A stretch of DNA of 64,000 nt. Origin: AP-15 sp963799085 (GTDB lineage Bacteria > Pseudomonadota > Alphaproteobacteria > ATCC43930 > CGMCC-115725). Shown piece by piece: positions 39,328-48,401 of this stretch. Made by a program: the position numbers and the translations under genes. Below the pieces are notes generated by a model, which was not told the DNA's origin, ran no database searches, and was given only the letters and a program-made list of their open reading frames with translations. Where the stretch lies: contig CAWCWA010000017.1 of NCBI GenBank assembly GCA_963799085.1, positions 62,001-126,000 of the forward strand. Reading direction: 5' to 3'. Each line of letters opens with the position of its first letter. The first letter of the stretch is position 1.

Positions 39328-40307
39328 TCAGCGGCCGCCGGCGGCGTCGCCCGGCCGCAATTGCGCGTGCCTGGCGCTGCGCGGCGTCTGGCTCACCGGG
39401 ATCGGCAGGCCGGCGGCCAGACCGTAATCGACGATGCGCAGATATTCGACCCGTGCCAGCTCTGCGTAGGGCTCGATCCGCGGCGCTTCGCCGTCGACGG
39501 CCGCGACGACGCCGACCGGCAGCCCCGGCGGAAAGACGCCGCCCTGACCCGATGTCACGATGCGGTCGCCGATCTTCGGCGCCGCCGCCGGTTCGAGATA
39601 CCGCAGGCGTGGCCTCTCGGAATTGTCGCCGGCGAGGATCGCCCGCTGCCGCGAGCGCTCGACCGTGACCGGGATGCGCGAATTCAAGTCGGTAATCAGC
39701 AGCACCCGCGCCGCCCGCGCGCCGACCTCGGAAATCCGGCCGACCAGGCCCTGGTTGGTTATCGCCGCCTGGCCGCGGCCGATGCCGTTGTCGGCGCCGG
39801 CGTTGATCATCAGGCTGCGAATGTAGGCACCGCCCAAATCGGCGACGACCCGGGCGGTGACATAGCTGTTCGCCGGATCCGGCGCCAGCTTCAGCAGATC
39901 GCGCAGCCGCGCGTTTTCCGAGGCGAGTGCGAGCGCCGCCCGCTGCCAGTCGAGAAGACGCCGGTTTTCTTCACGCAGCTTCGCATTGTCCTGGTGGATC
40001 GAGACAAGGGTCCGACCGCTTGCGACGATATCCTCGGCGGCGGCCAAGGGGCGCGAGATCATGTCGAGCACCGGCATCGCCGCGTCCGTCGCCGAAATCC
40101 GCAGCGATTCGAAAATCGCCTGATCAGCCTTGCCGATGATGATGATGGCGGCCGACAACAGGACGAGGAGCGGAAAGGTGATCCGCTGGATGGCGGCGCG
40201 GTGGGCCGGCGACAGGCGGATCACAAGGAGCCCGCGCAGCGGTGCGCGGTGCCGCCGGCTGGCGTGCGCGGCACTCCCCTCGGCCCCGCGGCAAAGCTGG
40301 CGTTCAT
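39328..40307 (-). CDS. mreC: Rod-shape-determining protein MreC, start probably before a frame shift
   Basis: The main frame gives 298 residues from a GTG at 40224. I prefer the ATG at 40307 because it has a strong GGGGGAGG ribosome site, and one extra base near 40250 would join it to the APLRGLLVIRLSPAHR lead typical of alphaproteobacterial MreC. One membrane span (FPLLVLLSAAIIII) and a coiled coil (IHQDNAKLREENRRLLDWQRA) follow. The periplasmic beta domains contain GLVGRISEVGARAARVLLITD and IVTSGQGGVFPPGLPVGVV. MreC is the bitopic scaffold that activates PBP2. The extreme C-terminus (LRPGDAAGGR) is polar and variable. Confidence 0.92.
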
Positions 40308-40342
40308 GTCCCCCGGACCTCCCCCAACCGTAGAAGAGATTG

Positions 40343-41383
40343 TTACCACATATTGATCAACACGTTTTTCAGCGTCTTCATTTCTTCCAATGCGCGGCCG
40401 GTGCCGAGCGCCACACAGCTCAACGGATCGTCGGCGATCGACACCGGCAGCCCGGTCGAATGCCGCAATACAAGGTCGAGGTTGCCGAGCAGCGCGCCGC
40501 CGCCCGTCAACACGATGCCTTTGTCGACGATGTCGGCGGCGAGTTCCGGGGCGGTATGTTCGAGCGCCACCTTGACCGCCTCGACGATCGAGCCCACCGG
40601 CTCGGCGAGGCTCTCGGAAATCTGCCGCTCGCTGATGACGATCTCCTTCGGCACGCCGTTCATCAGGTCACGCCCCTTGATCTCCATGACCCGGCCCTCG
40701 CCGTCGTCCGGCATGCAGGCCGACCCGATCTCCTTCTTGATCCGCTCGGCGCTGCTCTCGCCGACCAGCAGGTTATGATTGCGGCGAATATAGGCGATGA
40801 TCGCCTCGTCCATCTTGTCGCCACCGACCCGGACCGATCGGCAATAGACGATGCCGCCAAGCGACAGCACCGCGACCTCGGTGGTGCCGCCGCCGACATC
40901 GACGACCATCGAACCCGTGGGCTCCGTCACCGGCAGGCCGGCGCCGATCGCCGCGGCCATCGGCTCCTCGATCAGAAAGACCCGGCGCGCGCCGGCGCTT
41001 TCGGCCAATTCCTGGATCGCCCGCCGCTCGACCGCGGTCGAGCCCGACGGCACGCAGACGATGACCTGCGGCGTGGCAAAGCTGCGGCGGTTATGCACCT
41101 TGCGGATGAAATGTTTGATCATTTCCTCCGTCACTTCGAAATCGGCGATGACGCCGTCGCGCAGCGGCCGGATCGCCTGGATGTTGCCCGGGGTGCGGCC
41201 GAGCATCAGCTTGGCTTCCTCGCCGACCGCCAGCACCTGTTTGCGGCCTTTGACGCTGGCGATCGCCACGACCGAGGGCTCGTTCAGCACGATCCCGCGG
41301 CCCTTGACGTAGACGAGGGTGTTCGCCGTGCCGAGGTCGATTGCCATGTCGGCGGACAACAAGCCCAGCATTCTTCCGAACAT
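40343..41383 (-). CDS. mreB: Actin-like rod-shape protein MreB
   Basis: An intact 346-residue protein from ATG 41383 (MFGRMLGLLSADMAIDLGTANTLVY); the in-frame start at 41407 is possible. Actin-fold motifs: phosphate 1 DLGTANTLVYV, connect 1 VHNRRSFATPQVIVCVPSG, phosphate 2 VVDVGGGTTEVAVLSLGG and adenosine KGIVLTGGGALLGNLD. The amphipathic N-terminal FGRMLGLL helix supports membrane binding. MreB filaments steer the elongasome, and the operon order mreB-mreC-mreD-mrdA-rodA is complete here. Confidence 0.97.
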   Translation of the reverse strand: MFGRMLGLLSADMAIDLGTANTLVYVKGRGIVLNEPSVVAIASVKGRKQVLAVGEEAKLMLGRTPGNIQAIRPLRDGVIADFEVTEEMIKHFIRKVHNRRSFATPQVIVCVPSGSTAVERRAIQELAESAGARRVFLIEEPMAAAIGAGLPVTEPTGSMVVDVGGGTTEVAVLSLGGIVYCRSVRVGGDKMDEAIIAYIRRNHNLLVGESSAERIKKEIGSACMPDDGEGRVMEIKGRDLMNGVPKEIVISERQISESLAEPVGSIVEAVKVALEHTAPELAADIVDKGIVLTGGGALLGNLDLVLRHSTGLPVSIADDPLSCVALGTGRALEEMKTLKNVLINMW

Positions 41384-41788
41384 CTCGCTGTGAACCCGAC
41401 ATTGCAAGCTACCCGGCGGGCGGTCCTGATGTCCCTACCCGATCCGGCTACCAATTCCGTCCCCCGGCTGATGCAGCGGAGACGCGCCGGGCGCGGTCTC
41501 CAAGGCGTCGAAACCGATCCTTGCTAATCATCCGCAAGTTTGCAAGCCGGCACGTTGCGACGCCCGGTCCGGGCTTTGACGCCAAGGACTTGTCGTTGCC
41601 GTGCGGTTCCCCCTCCGGCGACCGCGATCGCCGCGTTGGCTTATCCTAGGGGCGAAGCGGGGGCCCGTGCGACCTGATGTCCCAGCGGCCCGACCCGGCT
41701 CTCGCTAGTTTTGCTGCAAACCCGAGGGAGGACCCGCTACATAAGTCGGGAATTCACGCCGAGGGCCCTGCGCAGCTGGAGGTCGCCG
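41384..41788. other. Intergenic region upstream of mreB and the DUF4169 gene
   Basis: This divergent space of about 400 bases should contain the mre operon promoter (minus strand) and the promoter of the small DUF4169 gene (plus strand). I see no convincing -35/-10 pair, riboswitch or terminator in it and no supported gene. Confidence 0.5.
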
Positions 41789-41956
41789 ATGATCGTCAAT
41801 CTCAATCAGTACCGCAAACGGCGCGAGCGCGCCGAGGCGGAGCGCCAGGCGGCGGAAAACCGGGTGCGCTTCGGCCGGCGCAAGGATGACCGCGACAAGG
41901 GTCGGCAGGAGCAGGAGCGCGCGCACAAGGATCTCGACGACAAGCGCCTCGAATAG
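41789..41956 (+). CDS. DUF4169 family small basic protein
   Basis: A 55-residue protein starting MIVNLNQYRKRRERAEAER behind GGAGG (41779-41783). It is one long charged helix with a NRVRFGRRKDDRD centre and an LDDKRLE end, the exact layout of DUF4169 proteins found widely in Alphaproteobacteria. The helix and lysine/arginine content suggest nucleic-acid or protein binding, but no role is known. An upstream in-frame start at 41711 would add an unlikely 26-residue tail. Confidence 0.85.
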   Translation: MIVNLNQYRKRRERAEAERQAAENRVRFGRRKDDRDKGRQEQERAHKDLDDKRLE

Positions 41957-41958
41957 AA

Positions 41959-42492
41959 TTACCCTGCTGCGCCGAGCGCCGATCGATAGGTCCCGAAGGT
42001 GGCCTCGTCGAAGCAGGCGAAGATGACGGTTTGCGGCGTTTCGTGCGCGGCAAGGTGCGCGCGCGTCGTGGCGACGGCGATTTCCGCCGCGGCCTCTCGT
42101 GGAAAGCCGTAAACCCCGGTCGCGATGGCGGGAAACGCGATCCGGGAAAAACGCCGCTCGCGGGCGATCGCCAGGGATGATCGATAGCAGCCTTCGAGGA
42201 TCAAGCATTCCCCGGCGTTGCCGCCCTGCCAGATCGGGCCGACGGTATGAATGACGAAGGCCGCTGGCAGACGGTAGCCGCGGGTAAGCCGCGCTTCCCC
42301 TGGCTGGCAGCCGCCGAGGCTGCGGCACTCGACAAGGAGTTCCGGCCCGGCCGCGCGATGGATCGCGCCGTCGACGCCGCCGCCGCCGAGCAGCGACCGG
42401 TTCGCGGCATTGACGATGGCGTCGGCCCCGATGCGCGTTATGTCGCCCAGAAGGAGGCGGATGCGGGGTTCAGATGCGGGCGGGCAGGCCAT
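41959..42492 (-). CDS. Macrodomain protein (O-acetyl-ADP-ribose deacetylase-like)
   Basis: A 177-residue MacroD/YmdB-type macrodomain: LLLGDITRIGADAIVNAANRSL, then LGGGGVDGAIHRAAG (catalytic Asn/Asp loop), VIHTVGPIWQGG and FPAIATGVYGFPREAAAEIA. It removes ADP-ribose from O-acetyl-ADP-ribose or mono-ADP-ribosylated acidic residues in the cytosol. The start at 42492 was chosen because upstream codons run back through the terminator of the sigma-factor gene and are not conserved-looking. It is convergent with the DUF4169 gene (2-base gap). Confidence 0.92.
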   Translation of the reverse strand: MACPPASEPRIRLLLGDITRIGADAIVNAANRSLLGGGGVDGAIHRAAGPELLVECRSLGGCQPGEARLTRGYRLPAAFVIHTVGPIWQGGNAGECLILEGCYRSSLAIARERRFSRIAFPAIATGVYGFPREAAAEIAVATTRAHLAAHETPQTVIFACFDEATFGTYRSALGAAG

Positions 42493-42518
42493 CGGATTGC
42501 CGCGATCTATTTCCGGAC

Positions 42519-42548
42519 AAAAAAAGCCGGCGCCGACGTCCGCCGGCT
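42519..42548 (-). terminator. Intrinsic terminator of the ECF sigma-factor gene
   Basis: On the minus strand AGCCGGCG (42548-42541) pairs with CGCCGGCT (42532-42525) around an 8-base loop, and seven T residues follow (42525-42519). It lies 142 bases after the sigma-factor stop and just before the macrodomain gene, isolating the two transcripts. Confidence 0.85.
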
Positions 42549-42689
42549 CCGGCGAGAGGCTGCGGGTGGCAAGCCCGCTACAGGGAGACTTTGCCAAGCC
42601 GGACTGCAACATGACCGGCGAGGGTCCGGCCGCCTCGCCTATTGCGCGAACGGGCATGATCCCGCGAAGGTTCCCCTGGCGGTCATCGA

Positions 42690-43196
42690 TCAAGCCGCTT
42701 TTGCCGTCTCCTCAGGCGAGAAGCCCATGTTCCGGCGCAAGGCTTGCCGCGCCCGTGAGAGGCGTGAGCGGACGGTGCCGACCGGCACGCCGAGGATCGC
42801 GGCGACTTCCTCGTACCGCATGCCCTCGAGGCCGATCAGCAGGATCACTTGGCGCTGTTCGCTCGGGAGCTTGGCGATCGCGCGCTCCAAGTCGCGCAGT
42901 TCTAGGCGATGGTTCTGCTGCGGAGCGCGGGTCAGCAGCTGCTCGCTGTCGCTCAGCCCGACGGCGACCCCTTCGCGCACCGCGCGGCGAACGTGATTGA
43001 CGTACTGATTGTGGAGTATCGTGAATAACCATGCTCGCAGATCGGTCCCCGCCTGCCACAGATGCAGCTTGCCGAGCGCGCGGGTCAGACTATCCTGCAC
43101 CAGGTCGTCCGCGGCGAAGACATCGCGGGTCAGTGCGCGCGCATAGCGGCGAAGGCGGGGAATTTCGGCTTCGATTTGCCGATGGAGGTTGGCCAC
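42690..43196 (-). CDS. ECF-type RNA polymerase sigma factor
   Basis: A 168-residue sigma-70 family protein with only regions 2 and 4. Region 2 is LRRYARALTRDVFAADDLVQDSLTRAL with LRAWLFTILHNQYVNHVRR; region 4 is IAKLPSEQRQVILLIGLEGMRYEEVAAILGVPVGTVRSRLSRAR. GTG 43196 follows GGGAGC. It resembles the small alphaproteobacterial ECF group rather than EcfG of the general stress response. No anti-sigma factor is visible next to it. The divergently read response regulator at 43389 is the only nearby regulator. Confidence 0.92.
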   Translation of the reverse strand: MANLHRQIEAEIPRLRRYARALTRDVFAADDLVQDSLTRALGKLHLWQAGTDLRAWLFTILHNQYVNHVRRAVREGVAVGLSDSEQLLTRAPQQNHRLELRDLERAIAKLPSEQRQVILLIGLEGMRYEEVAAILGVPVGTVRSRLSRARQALRRNMGFSPEETAKAA

Positions 43197-43388
43197 GCAA
43201 AAGCTCCCGACGCTGCCACGACCCGCCGGCGGGCGAGTTTCATGGCTGCGAGTTTATCGGGGGGGTGTAATCCGTTGATGTCATGGTCTCTGATTTTGTG
43301 TAAGAATTTGTAACCATATGTAGGGCCGTTGCGGTCCGCCGATCTTTGGCGGAGGCACCAGGTTAGAGGGCAGACGAAGCTGGCCGCC

Positions 43389-44109
43389 ATGAGCGATAAC
43401 GAGCACATCCTGGTCGTCGACGATCAGCTAGAGGTCTGCGATTTCGTCCAGGACTATCTTTCCCGGCGAGGGTTATCGGGTCTCGATCGCGCATGACGGG
43501 GCCGGAATGCGCCGAGTCATGTCGCAATCGCCGGTCGATCTGGTCATTCTCGACCTGATGCTGCCGGGCGAGGACGGGCTGACTTTGGCCCGCTCGCTGC
43601 GCGAGGACTCGAACGTCGGGATCATCATCCTGACCGGGCGCGGCGAGACCGTCGATCGCATTATCGGGCTCGAAATGGGCGCCGACGATTACCTGCCGAA
43701 GCCGTTCCACCTGCGGGAGCTGCTGGCGCGGGTCAAGAGCGTAATGCGCCGGGTCGCAAGCGGCGCCACACTTTCGGGCGGGGCCGTCCGCTCGAGGGTG
43801 CGGTTCGGCGGGTGGAGCCTCGATCTGTCGAGCCGGGAATTGCTGTCGCCGGGCGGTGAGGAAGTGCGGCTGACCACCGGCGAGTTCGACCTGCTGGCCG
43901 CCTTCGTCAACAACCCCAACCAGGTGCTGACCCGCGACCGCCTGCTCGATCTGGCGCGCAACCGCGAGGCCGGACCGTTCGACCGCACCATCGACGTGCA
44001 GGTCGGCCGGTTGCGCCGCAAGCTCGAGGACGACCCGCAAAATCCGACGATGATCAAGACCGTGCGCGGCAGCGGCTACATTTTCACGCCGACCGTCGAG
44101 GTCGAATAG
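43389..44109 (+). CDS. OmpR/PhoB-family response regulator, one frame shift
   Basis: About 239 residues. The receiver domain starts MSDNEHILVVDDQLEVCDF (acidic pair DD) and carries the phospho-acceptor aspartate in LVILDLMLPGEDG, the threonine in IIILTGRGET and the lysine in YLPKPFHLRELLARV. The winged-helix output domain has LTTGEFDLLAAFVNNPNQVLTRDRLLDL and TIDVQVGRLRRKLEDDP, ending IKTVRGSGYIF. One extra base near 43466 breaks LSREGYRVSIAHDG. No histidine kinase lies beside it in the window. It converges on urtE with two bases between stops. Confidence 0.92.
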
Positions 44110-44111
44110 GC

Positions 44112-44807
44112 TCACACCGTCAGGTAGGTGCGCACCGCCGTTTCGTCCATGTCGTCGCGTCGGCCGGACAGCACGACTTCGCCTCGCTGCATGACGTAAT
44201 ACGACGCCGCCAGGTCGCGGGCGAATTCGAAATACTGCTCGACCAGCAGGATCGCCATGTCGCCGCGTTCCGCCAACCCCCGGATCACGCGCTCGATGTC
44301 CTTGATGATCGAGGGCTGAATGCCCTCGGTCGGCTCGTCGAGAACGAGGAGCCGCGGCCGGGTGACGAGCGCCCGGGCGATCGCCAATTGCTGTTGCTGG
44401 CCGCCCGACAGATCGCCGCCGCGCCGTCGCAGCATGTCCTTCAGCACCGGGAACAACACGAAGATCTCGTCTGGCACGAATTGCTGGCCGCGTGGCAGTG
44501 GAGCGAAACCGGTCTGCAGATTTTCCTCGACCGTCAGCCGCGAAAAAATCTCGCGCCCCTGCGGAACGAGTGCCAGACCGGCGCGGGCCCGCTCGTGCGG
44601 CGGCAGCCCGGCAAGTTCGCGCTCCTCCCAGACGATGCTGCCGCTGCGGATCGGCTGCAACCCGAAGATCGCCCGCAGGAGGCTCGTCTTGCCGACACCG
44701 TTGCGGCCGAGGATGCAGGTCACCTCGCCCTTCTGCGCGGTCAAGCTGACGCGACGCAGGGCGTGGCTGGCGCCGTAATAGAGATCGACCCCTTCGACCG
44801 AGAGCAT
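44112..44807 (-). CDS. urtE: Urea ABC transporter ATP-binding subunit UrtE
   Basis: An intact 231-residue ATPase: ILGRNGVGKTSLLRAIFG (Walker A), LSGGQQQQLAIARALVTRP (signature) and LLVLDEPTEGIQPSIIKDIE (Walker B; the TEGIQPS wording is typical of UrtE rather than LivF). ILLVEQYFEFARDLA is the switch region. It is the last gene of urtA-B-C-D-E, 3 bases after urtD. With UrtD it powers high-affinity urea uptake. Confidence 0.95.
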   Translation of the reverse strand: MLSVEGVDLYYGASHALRRVSLTAQKGEVTCILGRNGVGKTSLLRAIFGLQPIRSGSIVWEERELAGLPPHERARAGLALVPQGREIFSRLTVEENLQTGFAPLPRGQQFVPDEIFVLFPVLKDMLRRRGGDLSGGQQQQLAIARALVTRPRLLVLDEPTEGIQPSIIKDIERVIRGLAERGDMAILLVEQYFEFARDLAASYYVMQRGEVVLSGRRDDMDETAVRTYLTV

Positions 44808-44810
44808 CGT

Positions 44811-45569
44811 TCAGCGGCCGAGATAGACTTCGATGACCCGCTGGTCGTTCTGCACGTGGTCAATCGAGCCTTCGGCCAGCACCGAACCTTCGTGCAATAC
44901 AGTCACCCGCGCGCCGAGGCTGCGGACAAAGGCCATGTCGTGCTCGACGACGACAATCGTGCGGTCGCGCGCCAGATCGAGGATCAGCGCCGCAGTCTCC
45001 TCGGTTTCGCGGTCGGTCATGCCGGCGACCGGCTCGTCGAGCAGCAATAGCGTGCGGTCGTGGATCAAGAGCATGCCGATTTCGAGCCACTGCTTCTGGC
45101 CGTGGCTGAGGCTGCCGGCGAGTTGCCCGCGCTGTCCGCTCAAGCCGATGCGCTCGAGCGTCACGGCGATGCGCACCTGCTGCTCGGCGTCGAGGTGGCT
45201 GAACCATGTCCGCCATACGCCCCGCCGGTCCTCGAGCGCGAGTTCGAGGTTTTCGAAGACGGTCAGATTCTCGAACACAGTCGGCTTCTGAAATTTTCGA
45301 CCGATGCCGAGATTGGCGATTTCGCTTTCGTCGAGCTTGGTCAGATCGTCGCTGCCACGGAACAGCACTTCCCCGGTATCGGGGCGGGTCTTGCCGGTGA
45401 TGACGTCCATCATGGTCGTCTTTCCGGCGCCGTTCGGGCCGATCACGGTTCTGAGTTCACCCGGGTCGAGTACCAGCGAGAGCGCGTTCAGCGCCTTGAA
45501 CCCGTCAAAGCTGACCGTGACGTTGTCGAGATAGAGGAGCGCATCGGTGACTGGACGATCCGGGATCAT
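44811..45569 (-). CDS. urtD: Urea ABC transporter ATP-binding subunit UrtD
   Basis: The 252-residue product starts at MIPDRPVTDALLYLDNVTVSFDGFKA, overlapping the urtC stop as ATGA. Motifs: IGPNGAGKTTMMDVITGKTRPD (the TGKTRPD extension is characteristic of UrtD), FENLTVFENLELAL, SLSHGQKQWLEIGMLL (signature) and LLLLDEPVAGMTDRETE. The same frame stays open further upstream through urtC and urtB by chance; the overlap start and the UrtD N-terminus fix the real boundary. There are no frame shifts. Confidence 0.95.
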   Translation of the reverse strand: MIPDRPVTDALLYLDNVTVSFDGFKALNALSLVLDPGELRTVIGPNGAGKTTMMDVITGKTRPDTGEVLFRGSDDLTKLDESEIANLGIGRKFQKPTVFENLTVFENLELALEDRRGVWRTWFSHLDAEQQVRIAVTLERIGLSGQRGQLAGSLSHGQKQWLEIGMLLIHDRTLLLLDEPVAGMTDRETEETAALILDLARDRTIVVVEHDMAFVRSLGARVTVLHEGSVLAEGSIDHVQNDQRVIEVYLGR

Positions 45570-46708
45570 GCCTGTTCTCCCGCCGGGACCGACGCCGTCG
45601 CCGGCGCCCGAGCCGGTCTGATCCGCCGCGCCAGGCCGATGATCCCGTGCGGAAAAACGAGCGTCACCAGCACGAAGAGGGCGCCGAGCACGAAGAGCCA
45701 GGTTTCTGGGGCCGCGCCCGTCAGCCAGCTCTTGCCGAGATTGACGATGATCGCGCCGATGATCGCGCCGACAAGCGTGCCGCGGCCGCCGACCGAGACC
45801 CAGACCGCGACCTCGATCGAATTTCCGGGCGAAAATTCGCTCGGGTTGATGATCCCGACCTGCGGCACATAGAGCGCGCCCGCCAAGCCTGCGAGCAGCG
45901 CCGACAGCGTAAAGACGAACACCTTGGCGTTGGTCGTCGAATAGCCGAGAAAGCGCACCCGGCTTTCGGCGTCCCGGATCGCCAGCAACACCCGGCCGAG
46001 CTTCGAGGTCGTAACCCAACGGCACAGCAGATAACCGATCCCGAGGGCCGTTGCCGACGCAATGTAAAGGGCAAGCCGCGTGCTCGGGAGATGCACGTCC
46101 CAGCCCAGCAGATCCTTGTAGTCGGTCAGTCCGTTGTTGCCGCCGAAACCCATGTCGTTGCGGAAGAATGCCAGCAGCAGCGCATAGGTCATCGCCTGGG
46201 TGATGATCGACAGATAGACGCCGGTCACCCGCGAGCGGAAGGCGAACCAGCCAAAGACGAAGGCGAGCAGGCCCGGGACCAGAAAGACCATCAGCATCGC
46301 GAAGGCGAAATGATCGAAACCCCACCAGTACCAGGGCAGTTCCTTCCAGTTCAGGAACACCATGAAATCGGGCAGGAGCGGGTTGCCGTAGACGCCCCGG
46401 GTGCCAATCTGGCGCATCAGGTACATGCCCATGCAATAGCCGCCCAAGGCGAAGAACGCGCCCTGGCCAAGGCTCAGGATGCCGGCGTATCCCCAGATCA
46501 GATCGAGGCTGAGCGCCAGCAGCGCGAAACACAGATACTTGCCGAGCAGCGGCACCAGATAATCGGGCACCGCGATCGGCGAATCCGCCGACGGCAAGAG
46601 GTTCAATAGCGGCACAATGGCGACGAGCGCCGCGCCGCAGGCGGCAAAGGCGATCCAGAAGGCCGGCCCCCAACCATTCCCGCCGCGGCCGAGCGACGCC
46701 CCGAGCAC
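45566..46708 (-). CDS. urtC: Urea ABC transporter permease UrtC
   Basis: An intact 380-residue permease with about ten spans. UrtC wording is clear in DLIWGYAGILSLGQGAFFALGGYCMGMYLMRQIG, the coupling loop LLAIRDAESRVRFLGYSTTNAKVF, and the C-terminal GRGTLVGAIIGAIIVNLGKSW. The start is GTG 46708, three bases after the urtB stop. It forms the urea channel with UrtB in the inner membrane. Confidence 0.95.
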   Translation of the reverse strand: MLGASLGRGGNGWGPAFWIAFAACGAALVAIVPLLNLLPSADSPIAVPDYLVPLLGKYLCFALLALSLDLIWGYAGILSLGQGAFFALGGYCMGMYLMRQIGTRGVYGNPLLPDFMVFLNWKELPWYWWGFDHFAFAMLMVFLVPGLLAFVFGWFAFRSRVTGVYLSIITQAMTYALLLAFFRNDMGFGGNNGLTDYKDLLGWDVHLPSTRLALYIASATALGIGYLLCRWVTTSKLGRVLLAIRDAESRVRFLGYSTTNAKVFVFTLSALLAGLAGALYVPQVGIINPSEFSPGNSIEVAVWVSVGGRGTLVGAIIGAIIVNLGKSWLTGAAPETWLFVLGALFVLVTLVFPHGIIGLARRIRPARAPATASVPAGEQA

Positions 46709-46711
46709 TGT

Positions 46712-48331
46712 CTAGCCCTCCGCTTCCGCGGTGCGGCCCTTCAGCGCGAACAAGCCGCGCGGCCGGCGCTGGATGAAGAGGATGATAGCCACCAGCACGA
46801 CGACCTTGCCGAGGATGGCGCCGGCGACCGGTTCGAGGATCTTGTTGACGATGCCCAGGGTCAGCGCGCCGACCAGGGTGCCCATCAGATTGCCGACGCC
46901 GCCGAAGACGACGACAAGAAAGCTGTCGACGATGTAGATCGTGCCGAGATTGGGGCTGACATTGCCGATCTGGCTCAGCGCGACGCCGGCCATTCCGGCG
47001 ATGCCGGAGCCGAGGCCGAAGGTCAGCGCGTCGACCCGAGCGGTGCGGATGCCCATCGCCGACGCCATCGGCCGGTTCTGCGTCACTGCCCGCATATGCA
47101 GCCCGAACTTTGTCCGGCTGAGGATCAGCGCGATAGCGCCCAGTACGATGAAGCAGAACAAGATGATGTAGAGGCGGTTCCAGGTCACCGTGAAACCGCC
47201 CACTAGGTCGAAACCGCCGGTCATCCAGCTCGGGTTCGAGACCGCCTTGTTGGGCGCGCCAAAGATCGAGCGAACCGTCTGTTGCAGGATCAGACTGACG
47301 CCCCAAGTCGCGAGCAGGGTTTCGAGGGGCCTCCCGTAGAGAAAACGAATCACAGTGCGCTCGAGCGCCACGCCGACCGCGCCGGTGAGCAGGAAGGCCA
47401 CCGGGATGGCGATCACGAGATAGGCGCCGATCCAATCCGGCGGCAGAAACGCTTGAAATAATTGCTGGCAGACAAAGGCCGAATAGGCGCCGAGCATGAT
47501 CATCTCGCCATGCGCCATGTTGATGACGCCCATCACGCCGAACGTGATGGCAAGCCCGATGGCGGCCAGCAGCAGCACGCTGCCGAGGCTGATCCCCTGA
47601 AACAGATTGGCGACAAAGCCGACGAGCTGCAGCCGGCGGCCGATCGCGGCGAGCGCTTCGTCGGCTGCCTTGCGCAGTTCGGGATCGGTGTCCGGTCGTG
47701 CGCGGTATTCGTCGAGCAGGTTCTTGACCTGCGGGTCGGTGACGCCGCCGAGCCCGCGAATGGCGGCGAGCTGCTCGTCCTTGCTGCCGGCTGACGAGCT
47801 GCCCCGCAAGAAGGCTCTCCTCGATCGCGGCGCGGATATCGGCGTCGTGCTCCGTCGAGAGCGCCTTCTCCAGCCGCACCACGCTCTCCGCCGAGGGGTG
47901 CTTCAACGCATCCTGGGCGGCGGCAAGCCGTGGTGTCGTGATCCGGGCTGAACAGCGTCAGCGCGGTCAACGCCGCGTCGATCTGGCCGCGCAGCCGGTT
48001 GTTGACGATGATGCGACTCGTGTTCTCGGCGGCGGCGCCCGCGATCTCCTCGCCGGTTATCGCATCGGTGATTTTCTTGCCGCCGGCGGCGACGATGACC
48101 ACCCGGCCGTCCGAAGTGGTGCGCAGCTGATCGTTGCCGAGGGCCTGCAATACCGGCACGGCGCGCCGGTCGCCGAGCTCGCCCAGCGCCACGATCGCCG
48201 CCGATTTCGCGGCGAACCCTCCGGCTCCCAAATCCTTGACCAGTCCGGCGTAGTCCTGCGCCCGCGCCGGCAGTGTTGCCGGCCAGCAGCAGAAACGCGA
48301 CCCCGAGCAGCCGTGACAACCGGGCCATCAT
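46712..48331 (-). CDS. urtB: Urea ABC transporter permease UrtB with N-terminal extension, three frame shifts
   Basis: About 539 residues. The permease domain (last about 310 residues) has LVGFVANLFQGISLGSVLLLAAIGLAITFGVMGVINMAHGE, LLATWGVSLILQQTVRSIFGA and the coupling loop MRAVTQNRPMASAMGIRTARVD. A signal peptide (MMARLSRLLGVAFLLLAGNT) and about 200 residues of periplasmic helical HEAT-like sequence (ALGNDQLRTTSDGRVVI, VVRLEKALSTEHDADIRAAIEES, KDEQLAAIRGLGGV) come first, an extension known from proteobacterial UrtB. Shifts near 48270, 47935 and 47815 all lie in this extension, while the permease domain is clean. Confidence 0.92.
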
Positions 48332-48356
48332 TTACACAATCCCGCCGATCTACTGT

Positions 48357-48391
48357 GGTCCCGGCCCGGGATGGGCGCTCGGGCCGGGACC
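48357..48391 (-). promoter_or_regulatory. 12-bp perfect stem-loop between urtA and urtB
   Basis: GGTCCCGGCCCG (48357-48368) and CGGGCCGGGACC (48380-48391) form a perfect 12-bp stem with an 11-base loop in the short gap between the urtA stop and the urtB start. There is no T-run after it on the minus strand. Such hairpins after binding-protein genes usually protect the upstream mRNA and lower expression of the permease genes. Confidence 0.75.
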
Positions 48392-48401
48392 CGTCCCCCC
48401 T

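Noticed and set aside
38887..40356. A 489-codon open frame on the plus strand
   Set aside because: It lies antisense to mreD and mreC; composition is typical of a shadow frame.
44811..47906. A 1031-residue fusion covering urtB, urtC and urtD
   Set aside because: Only the UrtD end and a short UrtB piece are real in this frame; the middle is a shadow of urtC, which is intact in another frame.
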